From contig NZ_CP106882.1 in assembly GCF_023634805.2 (NCBI RefSeq), positions 558,001-622,000 on the forward strand: a DNA stretch of 64,000 nucleotides, in the 5' to 3' direction. The notes below the pieces were generated by a model. That model did not search any database. It saw only the letters and a program-made list of their open reading frames with translations, and was not told the origin of the DNA. The position numbers and the translations under genes are program-made. Of this stretch, positions 9,547 through 17,649 are shown one piece after another. Within the stretch, counting starts at the first letter, position 1. Each line of letters opens with the position of its first letter. This DNA is from Comamonas endophytica. Its GTDB lineage: Bacteria > Pseudomonadota > Gammaproteobacteria > Burkholderiales > Burkholderiaceae_C.

Positions 9547-9656
9547 GCCGCCCCTGCCTTGTGAAGCGTTCACCCGTATATTGTGAAGCAATCTCCCTGG
9601 ATTTGTGCAGACCTGCCCCTTCGATTGTGATCGGCTGCCCCTTGGTTTGTGCCGGC
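9547..9656. repeat. Five tandem iterons in exact 22-bp phase
   Basis: The core TTGTG occurs at 9559, 9581, 9603, 9625 and 9647, a constant period of 22 bp. Each copy has a C-rich left half (for example TGCCCCTTCGATTGTGA). Two helical turns per repeat places all copies on one DNA face, as in classical iteron origins (known for Rep-type plasmids). All five read on the plus strand, pointing away from rep, which is on the minus strand. Confidence 0.8.
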
Positions 9657-9672
9657 CGCCCGCACCCGTGCA

Positions 9673-10053
9673 TTCACAAGATAGGGGGGAGCGGGCCACC
9701 GCTGCAATCCAAAACACGGCTGGCTGCGGCCGGGGCGGGTCCGCGGCGCAGGGCTGCAACCCGGCGAGGCGGCATCGCCCCGCCTGGCGGACAGGTCCGA
9801 CCCCGCGGGGTCACCCCTGTCTTGTGCAATCTGCCGCATTCTGGAGCGCGCAAGCCATGCATCCTGCCGGTGCCTGCGGGAAGGGTCACCCCCATCTTGT
9901 GCAAACATCCTGCCGCAGCGGGAACGCGGCACGCCCGGCCAGCTGGCTCCGCAGTGTTCCGCAGGCAATGCACCCCCATCTTGTGAAGATTTGCAGGAGG
10001 GAGCGCCACTGCGGGATTACCCCATTGCGGGGCCTGCACAAGCTGGGGGTGAA
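9673..10053. repeat. Dispersed iterons distal to the phased cluster (five copies)
   Basis: Copies lie at 9673-9691 (minus orientation), 9811-9829, 9886-9904, 9971-9987 (plus orientation) and 10035-10053 (minus orientation). The best copy, at 9886, reads TCACCCCCATCTTGTGCAA and defines the consensus. These distal copies are closer to each other in sequence than the phased ones are. Spacing is irregular. The interval 9657-10352 otherwise shows no credible gene. Confidence 0.72.
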
Positions 10054-10267
10054 GGCGCTGCGAGGCCGGGGCATCGCAGCGGATGACCATGCTCCCGGCA
10101 TTCTTGCCGATGGCTGCTGCCCGGCGGCACCGCGCCCTGATGGCAGGCGATGCGGTGCGGGACTGCCGGTCCGCACGCGGGGGTATGGAAGGCCCCCTTC
10201 CGGATGGCCAAGGCCGCCTTCCCACAGGGCGGATTTCATCGCGGCTTGGCTGCCGGCCGATACGAAG

Positions 10268-10296
10268 CAAGGCTGCGGTGGAATTCCGCAGCCTTG
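10268..10296. terminator. Perfect 11-bp inverted repeat, possible terminator of the SDR gene
   Basis: CAAGGCTGCGG and its complement are separated by a 7-nt loop. The hairpin lies 57 bp past the stop codon of the leftward SDR gene. No T-run follows on the minus strand, so it may be a weak or factor-dependent terminator, or a boundary of the origin region. The rest of 10054-10352 shows nothing recognisable. Confidence 0.4.
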
Positions 10297-10352
10297 CCAA
10301 TCCTGCGCCTGGACCAGGCGGCCATGCCGCCCACCCTCGGCGCCGGTTCCAA

Positions 10353-11141
10353 TCAGCTGTCTTGCGCGGAGCCCGGTTCCGCCATCTTCCGGTGCTGCGC
10401 CGCCAGCGCCTGCGAAGGCGTGACCTTGGCCATGATGGCCTGGAGCTTGTTCTTGAACCCCGCCACCACGTCCGCCTCGCCATCCATCATGGCCTCGAAC
10501 CCCACCTTGGCGACATCGGCCGGCTTGGCCTTGCTGTCGTCCGCACCGACCTGGGTGTCGAGCATGTCGGCGCGGGCAAAGAAATCCGTGTCGGTCGGGC
10601 CGGGCATCAGGCAGCTCACGGTCACCCCGGTATCCTTGAGCTCATTGCGCAAGGCCGCGGCAAACGAATCGATGAAGGCCTTGCTGCCGTTGTAGACGGC
10701 CTGGAACGAACCGGGCATGAAGCCGGCAATGGAGCCGGTGATCAGGATCCGGCCCTGGCCGCTGGCGCGCATGTCGGCCGCCACCTTGTGCAGCAGGTAA
10801 AGCGTGCCGGTGATGTTCGTGTCGATGACATGCTGCACATCCGCGAAGTCCTGCTCCAGGAAGCCCTTGCCCAAGCCATGCCCGGCGTTGGCCAGCAAGG
10901 CATCCACCTTGCGCCCGCCGATGGTGGCGTACAGCTGGTCAACCCCTTCGCGCTTCGCCAGATCGGCCTGGACACAGGTCACGCTGGCGCCCAGGGCCTC
11001 GAGGTCGCGGGCCGCGTCCTCCAGGGGACGGTCTGCCGCGACCACCAGGTCGAAGCCGTTTTCCGCACAGCAGCGCGCGAGGTGGTAACCGATTCCGGAC
11101 GATGCACCGGTCACTACGGCAAGAGGGCGATTGCTTTGCAT
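10353..11141 (-). CDS. Short-chain dehydrogenase/reductase
   Basis: The 262-residue protein is a classical SDR. It has the NAD(P)-binding TGASSGIG at residues 11-18, NAG at 85-87, the catalytic serine in ITGSIAG (S137) and the YNGSK active site (Y150, K154). The lack of a conserved aspartate after strand 2 (VVAADRPLED) leaves cofactor preference open. It stands alone between the iteron region and a divergent diguanylate cyclase, so the substrate cannot be inferred. Full length. Confidence 0.92.
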   Translation of the reverse strand: MQSNRPLAVVTGASSGIGYHLARCCAENGFDLVVAADRPLEDAARDLEALGASVTCVQADLAKREGVDQLYATIGGRKVDALLANAGHGLGKGFLEQDFADVQHVIDTNITGTLYLLHKVAADMRASGQGRILITGSIAGFMPGSFQAVYNGSKAFIDSFAAALRNELKDTGVTVSCLMPGPTDTDFFARADMLDTQVGADDSKAKPADVAKVGFEAMMDGEADVVAGFKNKLQAIMAKVTPSQALAAQHRKMAEPGSAQDS

Positions 11142-11500
11142 GGCGGGCTCCCAAAGGGCTTCATTCTGGAAGCTCGACCTCGGCAGGTTCGTCGGCGCAG
11201 GGCGCGTTCCTGGACGGAGACTTTCCTACACCGGCGCCATCCCTCTTGGCCTCTTCGGCAGCGCGGCAGGCGGGGAAAAGCGGCGGCGGGCGCTCCCTTG
11301 CGGCGACCGGGTCGCTTTGCTGTGATAGCTGCTTTAGGGTGTATGGTGCCATGGCACGGCAAGCAACGGGATGCGCAGGTAGGGTGCAAAGGCGCCGCGT
11401 CCCGCGCTCGCAATGCTTCAGGCCTCGCGGTGGCAGCCCGATTGAACCAATCCACCTCCAGGAAACCCAAGGTGATTCACTATTCCATGCAGCTTCCACG
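11142..11500. other. Intergenic region between divergent SDR and diguanylate cyclase genes
   Basis: No credible gene was found. It must hold both promoters. A perfect 12-bp palindrome GTGCCATGGCAC lies at 11346-11357, about 145 bp upstream of the diguanylate cyclase start, and could be an operator; its binding protein is unknown. Confidence 0.4.
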
Positions 11501-13060
11501 ATGACATCCATGAATTCAGCTGTCGAGCAAGACGAGCGGAAATTGCCCGACCCGGCAGGACGCCCGTTCCTCGCGGCCGGATTCTTCCTAGTGCTGCTCA
11601 CGGTCGTTTTGATCGCCACCAACGTATGGCTCGCATGGAGAAGCTATGACGCTGCCTGGTCGCAGGCGACCACGACCTCCAGGAACCTCGGCCATTCGGT
11701 GGCCAACCAGCTGGACAGCGTTTTCAGCGAAGTGGACAGGTTGCTCAATACGCTGAGCTACACCCTGGAGCGCAACGAGATGACGCCCGCAGCGCTGGAG
11801 TCCCTGCAGCCGATCATGGTGACGCAGATCAGCCAGGCCGAGTACCTCCACGGGCTCTTCGTCTACGGCGCCGATGGGCGGTGGCTGGTGCACACCCAAC
11901 CCACCCAGGCGCGCCAGGCCAACAACTCCGACCGGGAGTATTTCATCCGGCACCGCGAGAGCCGTAGCACGCGCGTCCTGATCAGCAAGCCGGTGCAAAG
12001 CCGTTCCACAGGGGATTGGATCATCCCGGTCTCGAAGCGGATCGACGATGCGGAAGGACGCTTCGCCGGGGTCCTGCTGGCCACCGTGCGCGTCGACCAC
12101 ATCCTCCAGCTGCTCAACCGTTTCGATATCGGCGAGGGCGGCGCCATCTCACTGGGCCTGGCGGACGGCACGAACGTCCTGCGGCGCCCCTATGCCGTCG
12201 AGGATCTGGGCCGGCTCATCCCGGACAATCCGCTGATGCAGGCGGTCAACAGCGCGCGCGCCGGGATCGCCCGGCTCACCTCGCCGATCGACGGCGTCAA
12301 GCGCCTCGTGGTGTTCGAGCATCTGCCCAACAACCCGCTCTTCGTGACCATCGCGCTGTCCGAGAAGGAGATTCTTTCGCAGTGGCGCAGCGCCGCGCAG
12401 GTGCAGCTCGCATGCGTGCTTCTGGTGGTCTTGGTCATCGGCTTTTCCGGGCGCTACATCATCAAGAGCCTGAGACTTCGCCGGGCGTCCGACCGCGCCC
12501 TGCGCGCCGCGCACGAGCAGATCGTGCAGAAGAACGCGCAGCTGGCGGAACTGGCCGAGCGCGACGGCCTCACCGGGATGCTGAACCGACGCGCTTTCGA
12601 CCAGCGCTTCGAGGACATCCTGCTGCTGGGCCGGCGGCACGGCCGCCCGGTGGCGGTGCTGCTTTTCGACGTCGATCACTTCAAGGCCTATAACGACCGG
12701 TACGGCCATCCCGCGGGGGACGAGTGCCTGCGCCGTGTCGCGGCCGCGCTGTCCCAGGCCATCCGCCGCCCGGGAGATGTGCTCGCGCGCTATGGCGGCG
12801 AGGAATTCATCGCCGTGCTGCCGGACACCGACGCCGATGGCGCGCTGGCAGTCGGCAACGCGGCCCGGGAGGAAGTCGAGCGGCTGAAGCTGCCCCACGG
12901 CGCGAGCGTGCAAGGCATCGTCACCGTCTCCTGCGGGGTCGCGTCAGCCTTCAGGGGCCTGCTCGATCCGACGACGGGTGCCTTGATCGAGCAGGCGGAC
13001 AAGGCCCTCTATCGCGCCAAGGACCAGGGGCGCAACCGGGTGGTCGTGGCGGGAGGGTAG
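11501..13060 (+). CDS. Membrane diguanylate cyclase (extracytoplasmic sensor plus GGDEF)
   Basis: The 519-residue protein makes cyclic di-GMP from two GTP. It has a transmembrane helix at about 23-46, a periplasmic dCache/PDC-like sensor at about 50-295 (with the typical DREYFIRHR), and a second helix at about 301-320. A short coiled coil (AHEQIVQKNAQLAELAERD) then leads into the GGDEF domain from about 355. The active-site loop is GGEEF (432-436). RPGD at 423-426 lies five residues before it, which fits the inhibitory I-site RxxD, so product feedback is expected. ATG 11501 is chosen; the Met three codons later is an alternative. No EAL domain. The ligand is unknown. Confidence 0.93.
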   Translation: MTSMNSAVEQDERKLPDPAGRPFLAAGFFLVLLTVVLIATNVWLAWRSYDAAWSQATTTSRNLGHSVANQLDSVFSEVDRLLNTLSYTLERNEMTPAALESLQPIMVTQISQAEYLHGLFVYGADGRWLVHTQPTQARQANNSDREYFIRHRESRSTRVLISKPVQSRSTGDWIIPVSKRIDDAEGRFAGVLLATVRVDHILQLLNRFDIGEGGAISLGLADGTNVLRRPYAVEDLGRLIPDNPLMQAVNSARAGIARLTSPIDGVKRLVVFEHLPNNPLFVTIALSEKEILSQWRSAAQVQLACVLLVVLVIGFSGRYIIKSLRLRRASDRALRAAHEQIVQKNAQLAELAERDGLTGMLNRRAFDQRFEDILLLGRRHGRPVAVLLFDVDHFKAYNDRYGHPAGDECLRRVAAALSQAIRRPGDVLARYGGEEFIAVLPDTDADGALAVGNAAREEVERLKLPHGASVQGIVTVSCGVASAFRGLLDPTTGALIEQADKALYRAKDQGRNRVVVAGG

Positions 13061-13123
13061 CGCCCCCGCCTTCGACGGCCCGGCCGGACCGTGCGCAGGC
13101 TGCAGCCGCCCGCCGCATGCCGG

Positions 13124-13342
13124 CTAGCCGAAACGCAGCCTGACCACCCCGGCCGCCACCAGCGCCGTGCCTGCTGCGCGCTCCCAGCCGAAGCGTTCGC
13201 CCAGGAAGACGGTGCCGATCAGCGCGGCAAAGATCATCGAGGTCTCGCGCAGGGCGGCGACCAGGGCCACCGGCGCGTGCAGCATGGCCCAGAGCGCGAT
13301 GGCGTAGCTGCCCAGCAATGCGGCGGTGCCGGCCAGCGCCCG
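13124..13342 (-). pseudogene. 3' remnant of an EamA-family permease gene
   Basis: About 72 codons on the minus strand (GSYAIALWAMLHAPVALVA then LRETSMIFAALIGTVFLGE) closely match the last quarter of the intact EamA protein encoded at 14857-15723. The N-terminal three quarters are missing. Reading continues upstream into unrelated sequence that is antisense to a recQ fragment, so no functional transporter can be made. The normal stop is retained. Confidence 0.75.
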
Positions 13343-13373
13343 CGGCGCGCGCGCATATAGGCCATGGCCTGCG

Positions 13374-13520
13374 CACGGCGCAAGCCAGGTCGTCGAGTCC
13401 AACCTCAATTCCGTGACTGTGGAGTTTGCCGGCGGCGAGCGGCGCACGTTCCTGCCGGAGTTCGTGCGAATGGCGCGGCCGGCGCGGGCAACTGCGCAGG
13501 TGGCCAGCGCACATGGATGA
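13374..13520 (+). pseudogene. 3' remnant of a recQ helicase gene
   Basis: The plus strand encodes a stretch reading NSVTVEFAGGERRTFLPEFV followed by a C-terminal SAHG and stop. It aligns with the last 45-50 residues of the intact RecQ at 46180-47934 (NSVTVEFPNGERRTFLPEFV, ending GGAHR). The match is good but not identical, so this is not a recent copy. All helicase motifs are absent. It is joined head to head with the EamA remnant at 13124-13342. Confidence 0.72.
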
Positions 13521-13619
13521 GCTTGCGTGCGGCAAAGCTGCATAAAGCAGCCCTGTGGGTCTCGCCACGCGACAGATTGGAAGCTGGCGAGAAATCCCCG
13601 CACGAGATCACCTGCAGAA

Positions 13620-14204
13620 TCATTTCTCCAACACGATATTTTTATCTATTGAATTCGCGCTTCTACCGAGAATTTTCGACATTTCCTTCAAATTCTCGTC
13701 AGAATATACATCGATTTTCGCCATCATTTCAATCAATGTAGCTCCCGGCAAGTCCTCGCCAATCAGCCATTCGACAGTCAGCATCGCCTCTTTGGATCCA
13801 GGGCTGCGCGTCACGGAAAAAATGGCTTTTTTATCATTGCCCATCGCATTATTGAAAGCGTGCGAGAAATCCAGCTGGGCACCATCTTTTTTATACTTCC
13901 AGACCGTAACCATCATCAACCTTGTCACGGTTGGCTTCTAGGGCTCGAAAAACAGGGTCTGTCTATTATCAGACTCATACAAAACCTTCACCAGCGTGCA
14001 ATCGCAAAATTCAATGGCAGGCAAAAGGAGCCTTCCATGACTGGAAGGGTTCCGCGCATGTTTTTCCAATGCATCTATTGAATGAAGAAATTTGGATGGA
14101 AGTTCAATTGCAACAGGACGTCCATTTTTCACCGCATCCGGCATGGCGCCCATTGCAACAAGCGGAAAAAATAATAAAACCATCAATTTAGATAGATAAT
14201 TCAT
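13620..14204 (-). pseudogene. Secreted protein of unknown function interrupted by an in-frame TAG
   Basis: The ATG at 14204 opens an 88-codon frame with a clear signal peptide (MNYLSKLMVLLFFPLVAMGA). It ends in ...LFFEP and a TAG at 13938-13940. The same frame then continues without a stop for about 105 codons (KPTVTRLMMVTVWKYKKDG ... NSIDKNIVLEK) to 13620. The second half has no ATG or ribosome-binding site where it would need one, so one gene of about 194 codons split by an amber codon is the best reading. Base composition is clearly AT-richer than its neighbours, suggesting transfer. No family was recognised. A true short 88-residue protein is possible. Confidence 0.55.
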
Positions 14205-14331
14205 CGATCGATCCAGTTGAAATCATTTAAATTGCAATCCTTTGCATGGAAATAACCCAAAAACCATGAGAATTCGCACGCGGATTAAAATACCGATGTT
14301 CTCCCGAGCCAAAAAATTCATCCTGTTTTAC

Positions 14332-14351
14332 ACCCCCCATTCATGGGGGGT
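14332..14351. repeat. Perfect inverted repeat (strong hairpin)
   Basis: ACCCCCCATTCATGGGGGGT forms a 9-bp GC-rich stem around the two central bases (in practice a 4-nt loop). It lies just past the stop of the remnant at 14358 (minus strand). No T-run follows on either strand, so termination is uncertain. Confidence 0.5.
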
Positions 14352-14357
14352 TATGTA

Positions 14358-14643
14358 TTAAAAAAATGAAGGATGTCCTGCACGCGCCGATCTCAACCAT
14401 TTCCTGTTGTTTATATAGTGAGTGATTTCCGGATTTTTCTTAAGGTACTCAATCAAATCCGGATCGACAGCATCATTTCCCCAACCAGGGGATGCCCGCA
14501 CATTATAAAACCGCCATATATATTTGCCGTTCAACTTGACCTTGGCAAACGAGGTGCTGCGGGCAAATAATAATGCTTATTTGCGTTCCAATCAAAGGTG
14601 ATAGATTCCAAAACCCACCATCTTTTTTTTACAGCGCCAGGCT
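14358..14643 (-). pseudogene. Frameshifted remnant of an unidentified low-GC gene
   Basis: Two minus-strand frames read as one protein only if joined. 14570-14643 gives [20 protein letters not shown], and then from about 14569 another frame gives FAKVKLNGKYIWRFYNV ... DPDLIEYLKKNPEITHYI ... to a TAA at 14358-14360. The join falls in an AT-rich run (TATTATTTG). The composition (Trp, Lys, Asn, Tyr rich) is unlike local genes. No start codon is secure, and upstream sequence to 14743 is GC-rich and unrelated in style. The C-terminal domain was not recognised; a toxin or effector C-terminus is conceivable but unproven. Confidence 0.5.
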
Positions 14644-14856
14644 GAGCGCCGCGGGAAGCAGCAGCCAGGCCGAATTGTCCTGTTTCGGCCACAGGCAGGG
14701 CAGGTAGCAGCCCATGATTTCGGCCAGAGCCGTGGCTACGCACAAGGCTACAGTTTTAAGGATTTCATGGCCCGATTGTCGGGCCTTGCGGCGCAGGTTC
14801 GGCAAGCGGCTGCGCCGCAGGCAGCGATGGCAGCCCTCCCTCGCGGCCCCGGGCGG

Positions 14857-15723
14857 CTAGCTCAAGCGCAGGGCCGCCACGCCAGCGACCACCAGCACGG
14901 TGCCTGCGGCGCGCCCCCAACCGAAGCGTTCGCGCAGCACCCAGGTGCCGATCAGCGCGGCAAAGACCACCGAGGTCTCGCGCAGCGCCGCCACCAGCGC
15001 CACCGGCGCGTGCAGCATGGCCCACAGCGCAATGGAGTAGCTGCCGATCGAAGCCGCCGTGCCGATCAGGGCCAGCGCAGCGCGGGCACGCAGATAGGCC
15101 AGGGCCTCGGCGCGCCGCGGGCCGGCGCGCCACAGCACCAGCGCCATAAAGGGCAATCCGTCGAACAGGAAAAGCGCCGCGGCATAGGAGAACGCATCGC
15201 CCGCGGCGCGCACGCCCAGGCTGTCGATGACGGTATAGCTGGCGATGATGCAGGCATTGGCCAGCGCGAAACCCAGCGCCTTGCGGTGGTTGCCGGCTCC
15301 CGCCGTATCGAGGCCCGTGCGCGCCAGGCCCACCAGCAGCACGCCCGCCGACAGCAGCACCACGCCCAGCCAGGCCTGCCGCGACAGAGGCGCGCCCAGC
15401 GCCGCGCTGGCCAGCGCCACCAGCAGGGGGGCCGATCCGCGCATGATGGGATAGGTCAGGCCCAGGTCGCCATGGCGGTAGGCCCCGGCAAGCGCCGCGT
15501 AGTAGGCAATGCGCACCAGGGACGAGGCCGCGATGAAGGGCCAGGCCGCGGGCGGCGGCAGGCCGAGATAGAAGACGGCAGGCACCGCAAGGAACACGCC
15601 GAGGCTCGGGATCAGCGCAGTGTCCAGCGACTTCTCGCCGCCGGACTTGATCAGCGCGTTCCAGCCGGCGTGCAGCAGCGCCGCGAACAGGAGGGCCGAG
15701 ACCAGCAGGAGGCTCACGCCCAT
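14857..15723 (-). CDS. EamA/DMT-superfamily permease
   Basis: The 288-residue protein starts at the ATG at 15723 (MGVSLLLVSALLFAALLHAGW) and shows about ten hydrophobic segments in two EamA repeats, as expected for drug/metabolite transporters. Its start overlaps the end of the HD-domain gene by 10 bp, so the two are translationally coupled. The association with HD oxygenase, FAD oxidase and PhnX suggests transport of 2-aminoethylphosphonate or a related phosphonate; the direction of transport cannot be read from sequence. Two decayed partial copies of the same gene occur at 13124-13342 and 53604-53996. Confidence 0.88.
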   Translation of the reverse strand: MGVSLLLVSALLFAALLHAGWNALIKSGGEKSLDTALIPSLGVFLAVPAVFYLGLPPPAAWPFIAASSLVRIAYYAALAGAYRHGDLGLTYPIMRGSAPLLVALASAALGAPLSRQAWLGVVLLSAGVLLVGLARTGLDTAGAGNHRKALGFALANACIIASYTVIDSLGVRAAGDAFSYAAALFLFDGLPFMALVLWRAGPRRAEALAYLRARAALALIGTAASIGSYSIALWAMLHAPVALVAALRETSVVFAALIGTWVLRERFGWGRAAGTVLVVAGVAALRLS

Positions 15724-16280
15724 CGCTGTGCGCGCCCGAGCCGGCAGCGGGCGGCAATGCCCAGATAGTGGTCCATGCCCGGCGTGGGCAGGGCGTCGAT
15801 CTTCGCCTGGTCGTCCCACAGGCGCAGGCGCAGCGCCTCGCGCGCATGCGGCCGGGCAACGAAGGCCCGCGCCTGGGCGGGCGAGAACACGCCGCCTTGC
15901 AGCACCAGGCTGCGCCGCGAGTCGGGCGACAGCGCGGCCTGGTAGCCCGGTCGCGTGGCGCAGAGATAGCGCTTGGCATCGACATGCCAGCGGATGGCAT
16001 CGAGCACGCGCGCGCCGAACAGCCCGCGCAGGAAGGGCAGCGCGCCGAACTGGTGCCGGTCGTCGATGCCGCGCGCCGTGGGTGTCCCGCCCCACTCGTG
16101 CAGCAGGTGCCCGAGGTCATGCAGGAGTGCCGCGGTGATCAGCTCGCCGTCGGCACCGGACCGCTCGGCAAGCCAGGCGGCCTGCAGCGCATGCGCGGTC
16201 TGGGTCACGCGCTCGCCGCCGTATCGGGCGCCGCCGCGGCTTGCGAACAACGCGGCGATGTCGTCGAATGCCAGCGCCAT
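15714..16280 (-). CDS. HD-domain protein of phosphonate degradation operons (PhnZ-like)
   Basis: The 188-residue protein contains the HD signature LITAALLHDLGHLLHEWGG and a later metal-binding histidine region (ARVLDAIRWHVDAKRYLC). It resembles the phosphonate-associated HD family whose characterised member PhnZ is a mixed-valence di-iron oxygenase cleaving hydroxylated aminoethylphosphonate. The partner Fe(II)/2-oxoglutarate hydroxylase PhnY is not present in the window, so activity on a different phosphonate or hydrolysis of another phosphoester is possible. It is divergent from the FAD oxidase gene at 16502 and overlaps the EamA gene. Confidence 0.82.
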   Translation of the reverse strand: MALAFDDIAALFASRGGARYGGERVTQTAHALQAAWLAERSGADGELITAALLHDLGHLLHEWGGTPTARGIDDRHQFGALPFLRGLFGARVLDAIRWHVDAKRYLCATRPGYQAALSPDSRRSLVLQGGVFSPAQARAFVARPHAREALRLRLWDDQAKIDALPTPGMDHYLGIAARCRLGRAQRWA

Positions 16281-16501
16281 GCTCGGCCCTCCTCGGTTTT
16301 GCCACCCGATCCATGAACCTGCCGCCCGCCCCGCCGTTCAGCTTCTGCAGGGCCGGCACTGCCCTGTCGATTATCGGCAAGATGCGCGCTCCGGGCAGTC
16401 AAGACAAGCACGCGGTGAAGCCCATTCGGCGCCCGCAGCCATTGTGTCGGACACTGCATCGAGGCGCACCCGTTCGCGCCTGGACGAACGCTTGCAGCAC
16501 C

Positions 16502-17626
16502 ATGGCCCGATCCCCTGCATTCGACCTGATCGTCGTCGGCGCCGGCATCGTCGGTCTGGCCCATGCCTATACCGCGGCAAAGCGCAGGCTCAAGGTCTGC
16601 GTGGTCGAGCGCGACGCGGCCTGCGTCGGCGCCTCGATACGCAACTTCGGCTTCATCACCGTCACCGGCCAGGGCGCGGGCGACACCTGGCGGCGCGCGC
16701 GGCGCGCGCGCGAGGTCTGGGGCGAAATCGCGCCGCAGGCCGGCATCGCGGCGCTGCACCATGGCCTGTACCTGACGGCCTCGCGCCCCCAGGCGCTCAA
16801 GGTGCTGGAGGAATTCATGGCCACCGAGATGGGCGAGGCCTGCGAACTGCTCGATGTGCGGGAAGCCGCGCGGCGTGCGCCGGTGCTGCAGTTGGATGGC
16901 GCCCAGGGCGTGCTCTACAGCCCGCACGAGATGCGCGTGGAGTCGCGCACCGCGATTGGCCTTTTGACGCGCTGGCTGGCCGAGGCCCATGGCGTGGTGT
17001 TCCGCTTCGGTGAAGCGGTGCTGGAAGTCGCCACCCCGCGCGTGCGCACCGCGCGCGGCGTGCTGCACGCCGAGCGCGTCGCCGTCTGCACCAACACCGC
17101 TATCAACGGCCTGTTTGCCGAGCGCCTGGCGCCGCACGACCTGCGGCTGTGCCTGCTGCACATGCTGCGCGTCATGCCCGAGCCGGGCTTCCAGCTGCCG
17201 GGCTCGGTGATGGCCGACCTCAGCCTGGTGCGCTACCACGGCTACAGCAAGCTGCCCGCGGCCGCGGCCCTGCTCGAGCAGCTGCAGCGCGAGGAAGCCG
17301 AATCGCTGGCCAACGGCATCCACCTGATCGTGGTGCAAAGCGCCGACGGCTCGCTGGTGGTGGGCGACTCGCACCACTACAGCGCCGCGCCCGAGCCCTT
17401 TGCCGACCAGCGCGTGGACGATCTGATCCTGCGGCACCTGCATGGCACGCTCAAGCTCGAGGCCTGCGCCGTCACCGAGCGCTGGGTCGGCATCTACCCC
17501 TCGTCCGCCCGCACCGACTGCCTGATCGACCAACCCGACGACGCGACCCGGCTGGTAATCGTCACCAGCGGCACCGGCGCCAGCACCGCCTTCGGCATTG
17601 CCGAAGACACCTTTGCCAGCTGGTAA
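16502..17626 (+). CDS. FAD-dependent amine oxidase of the phosphonate-associated TIGR03364 type
   Basis: The 374-residue protein is a DAO-fold flavoenzyme. DLIVVGAGIVGLAHAYTAA at residues 7-25 binds the ADP part of FAD, and the C-terminal SGTGASTAFGIAED closes the flavin site. This family is regularly encoded next to phnX. Oxidation of 2-aminoethylphosphonate or its N-methyl derivative to phosphonoacetaldehyde would feed PhnX directly and replace the PhnW transaminase, which is absent here. That substrate is an inference from context and reported family members. phnX starts 23 bp downstream. ATG 16502 is chosen because the Rossmann motif follows immediately. Confidence 0.85.
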   Translation: MARSPAFDLIVVGAGIVGLAHAYTAAKRRLKVCVVERDAACVGASIRNFGFITVTGQGAGDTWRRARRAREVWGEIAPQAGIAALHHGLYLTASRPQALKVLEEFMATEMGEACELLDVREAARRAPVLQLDGAQGVLYSPHEMRVESRTAIGLLTRWLAEAHGVVFRFGEAVLEVATPRVRTARGVLHAERVAVCTNTAINGLFAERLAPHDLRLCLLHMLRVMPEPGFQLPGSVMADLSLVRYHGYSKLPAAAALLEQLQREEAESLANGIHLIVVQSADGSLVVGDSHHYSAAPEPFADQRVDDLILRHLHGTLKLEACAVTERWVGIYPSSARTDCLIDQPDDATRLVIVTSGTGASTAFGIAEDTFASW

Positions 17627-17649
17627 GCCCCCACTTCCAAGAAAAACAC

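Noticed and set aside
7501..10053. CRISPR array reading of the repeats
   Set aside because: Repeats occur in both orientations with irregular spacing outside the 22-bp cluster, are not separated by uniform spacers, and no cas genes are present; a rep gene explains them.
9561..10423. Several 120-270 codon frames over the iteron region
   Set aside because: All are Pro/Arg/Ala/Cys-rich GC-driven frames crossing the repeats, with no conserved motif.
13620..13928. Independent 102-residue gene starting at GTG 13928
   Set aside because: No ribosome-binding site, and the frame is continuous with the preceding secreted protein apart from one TAG, so a split single gene is favoured.
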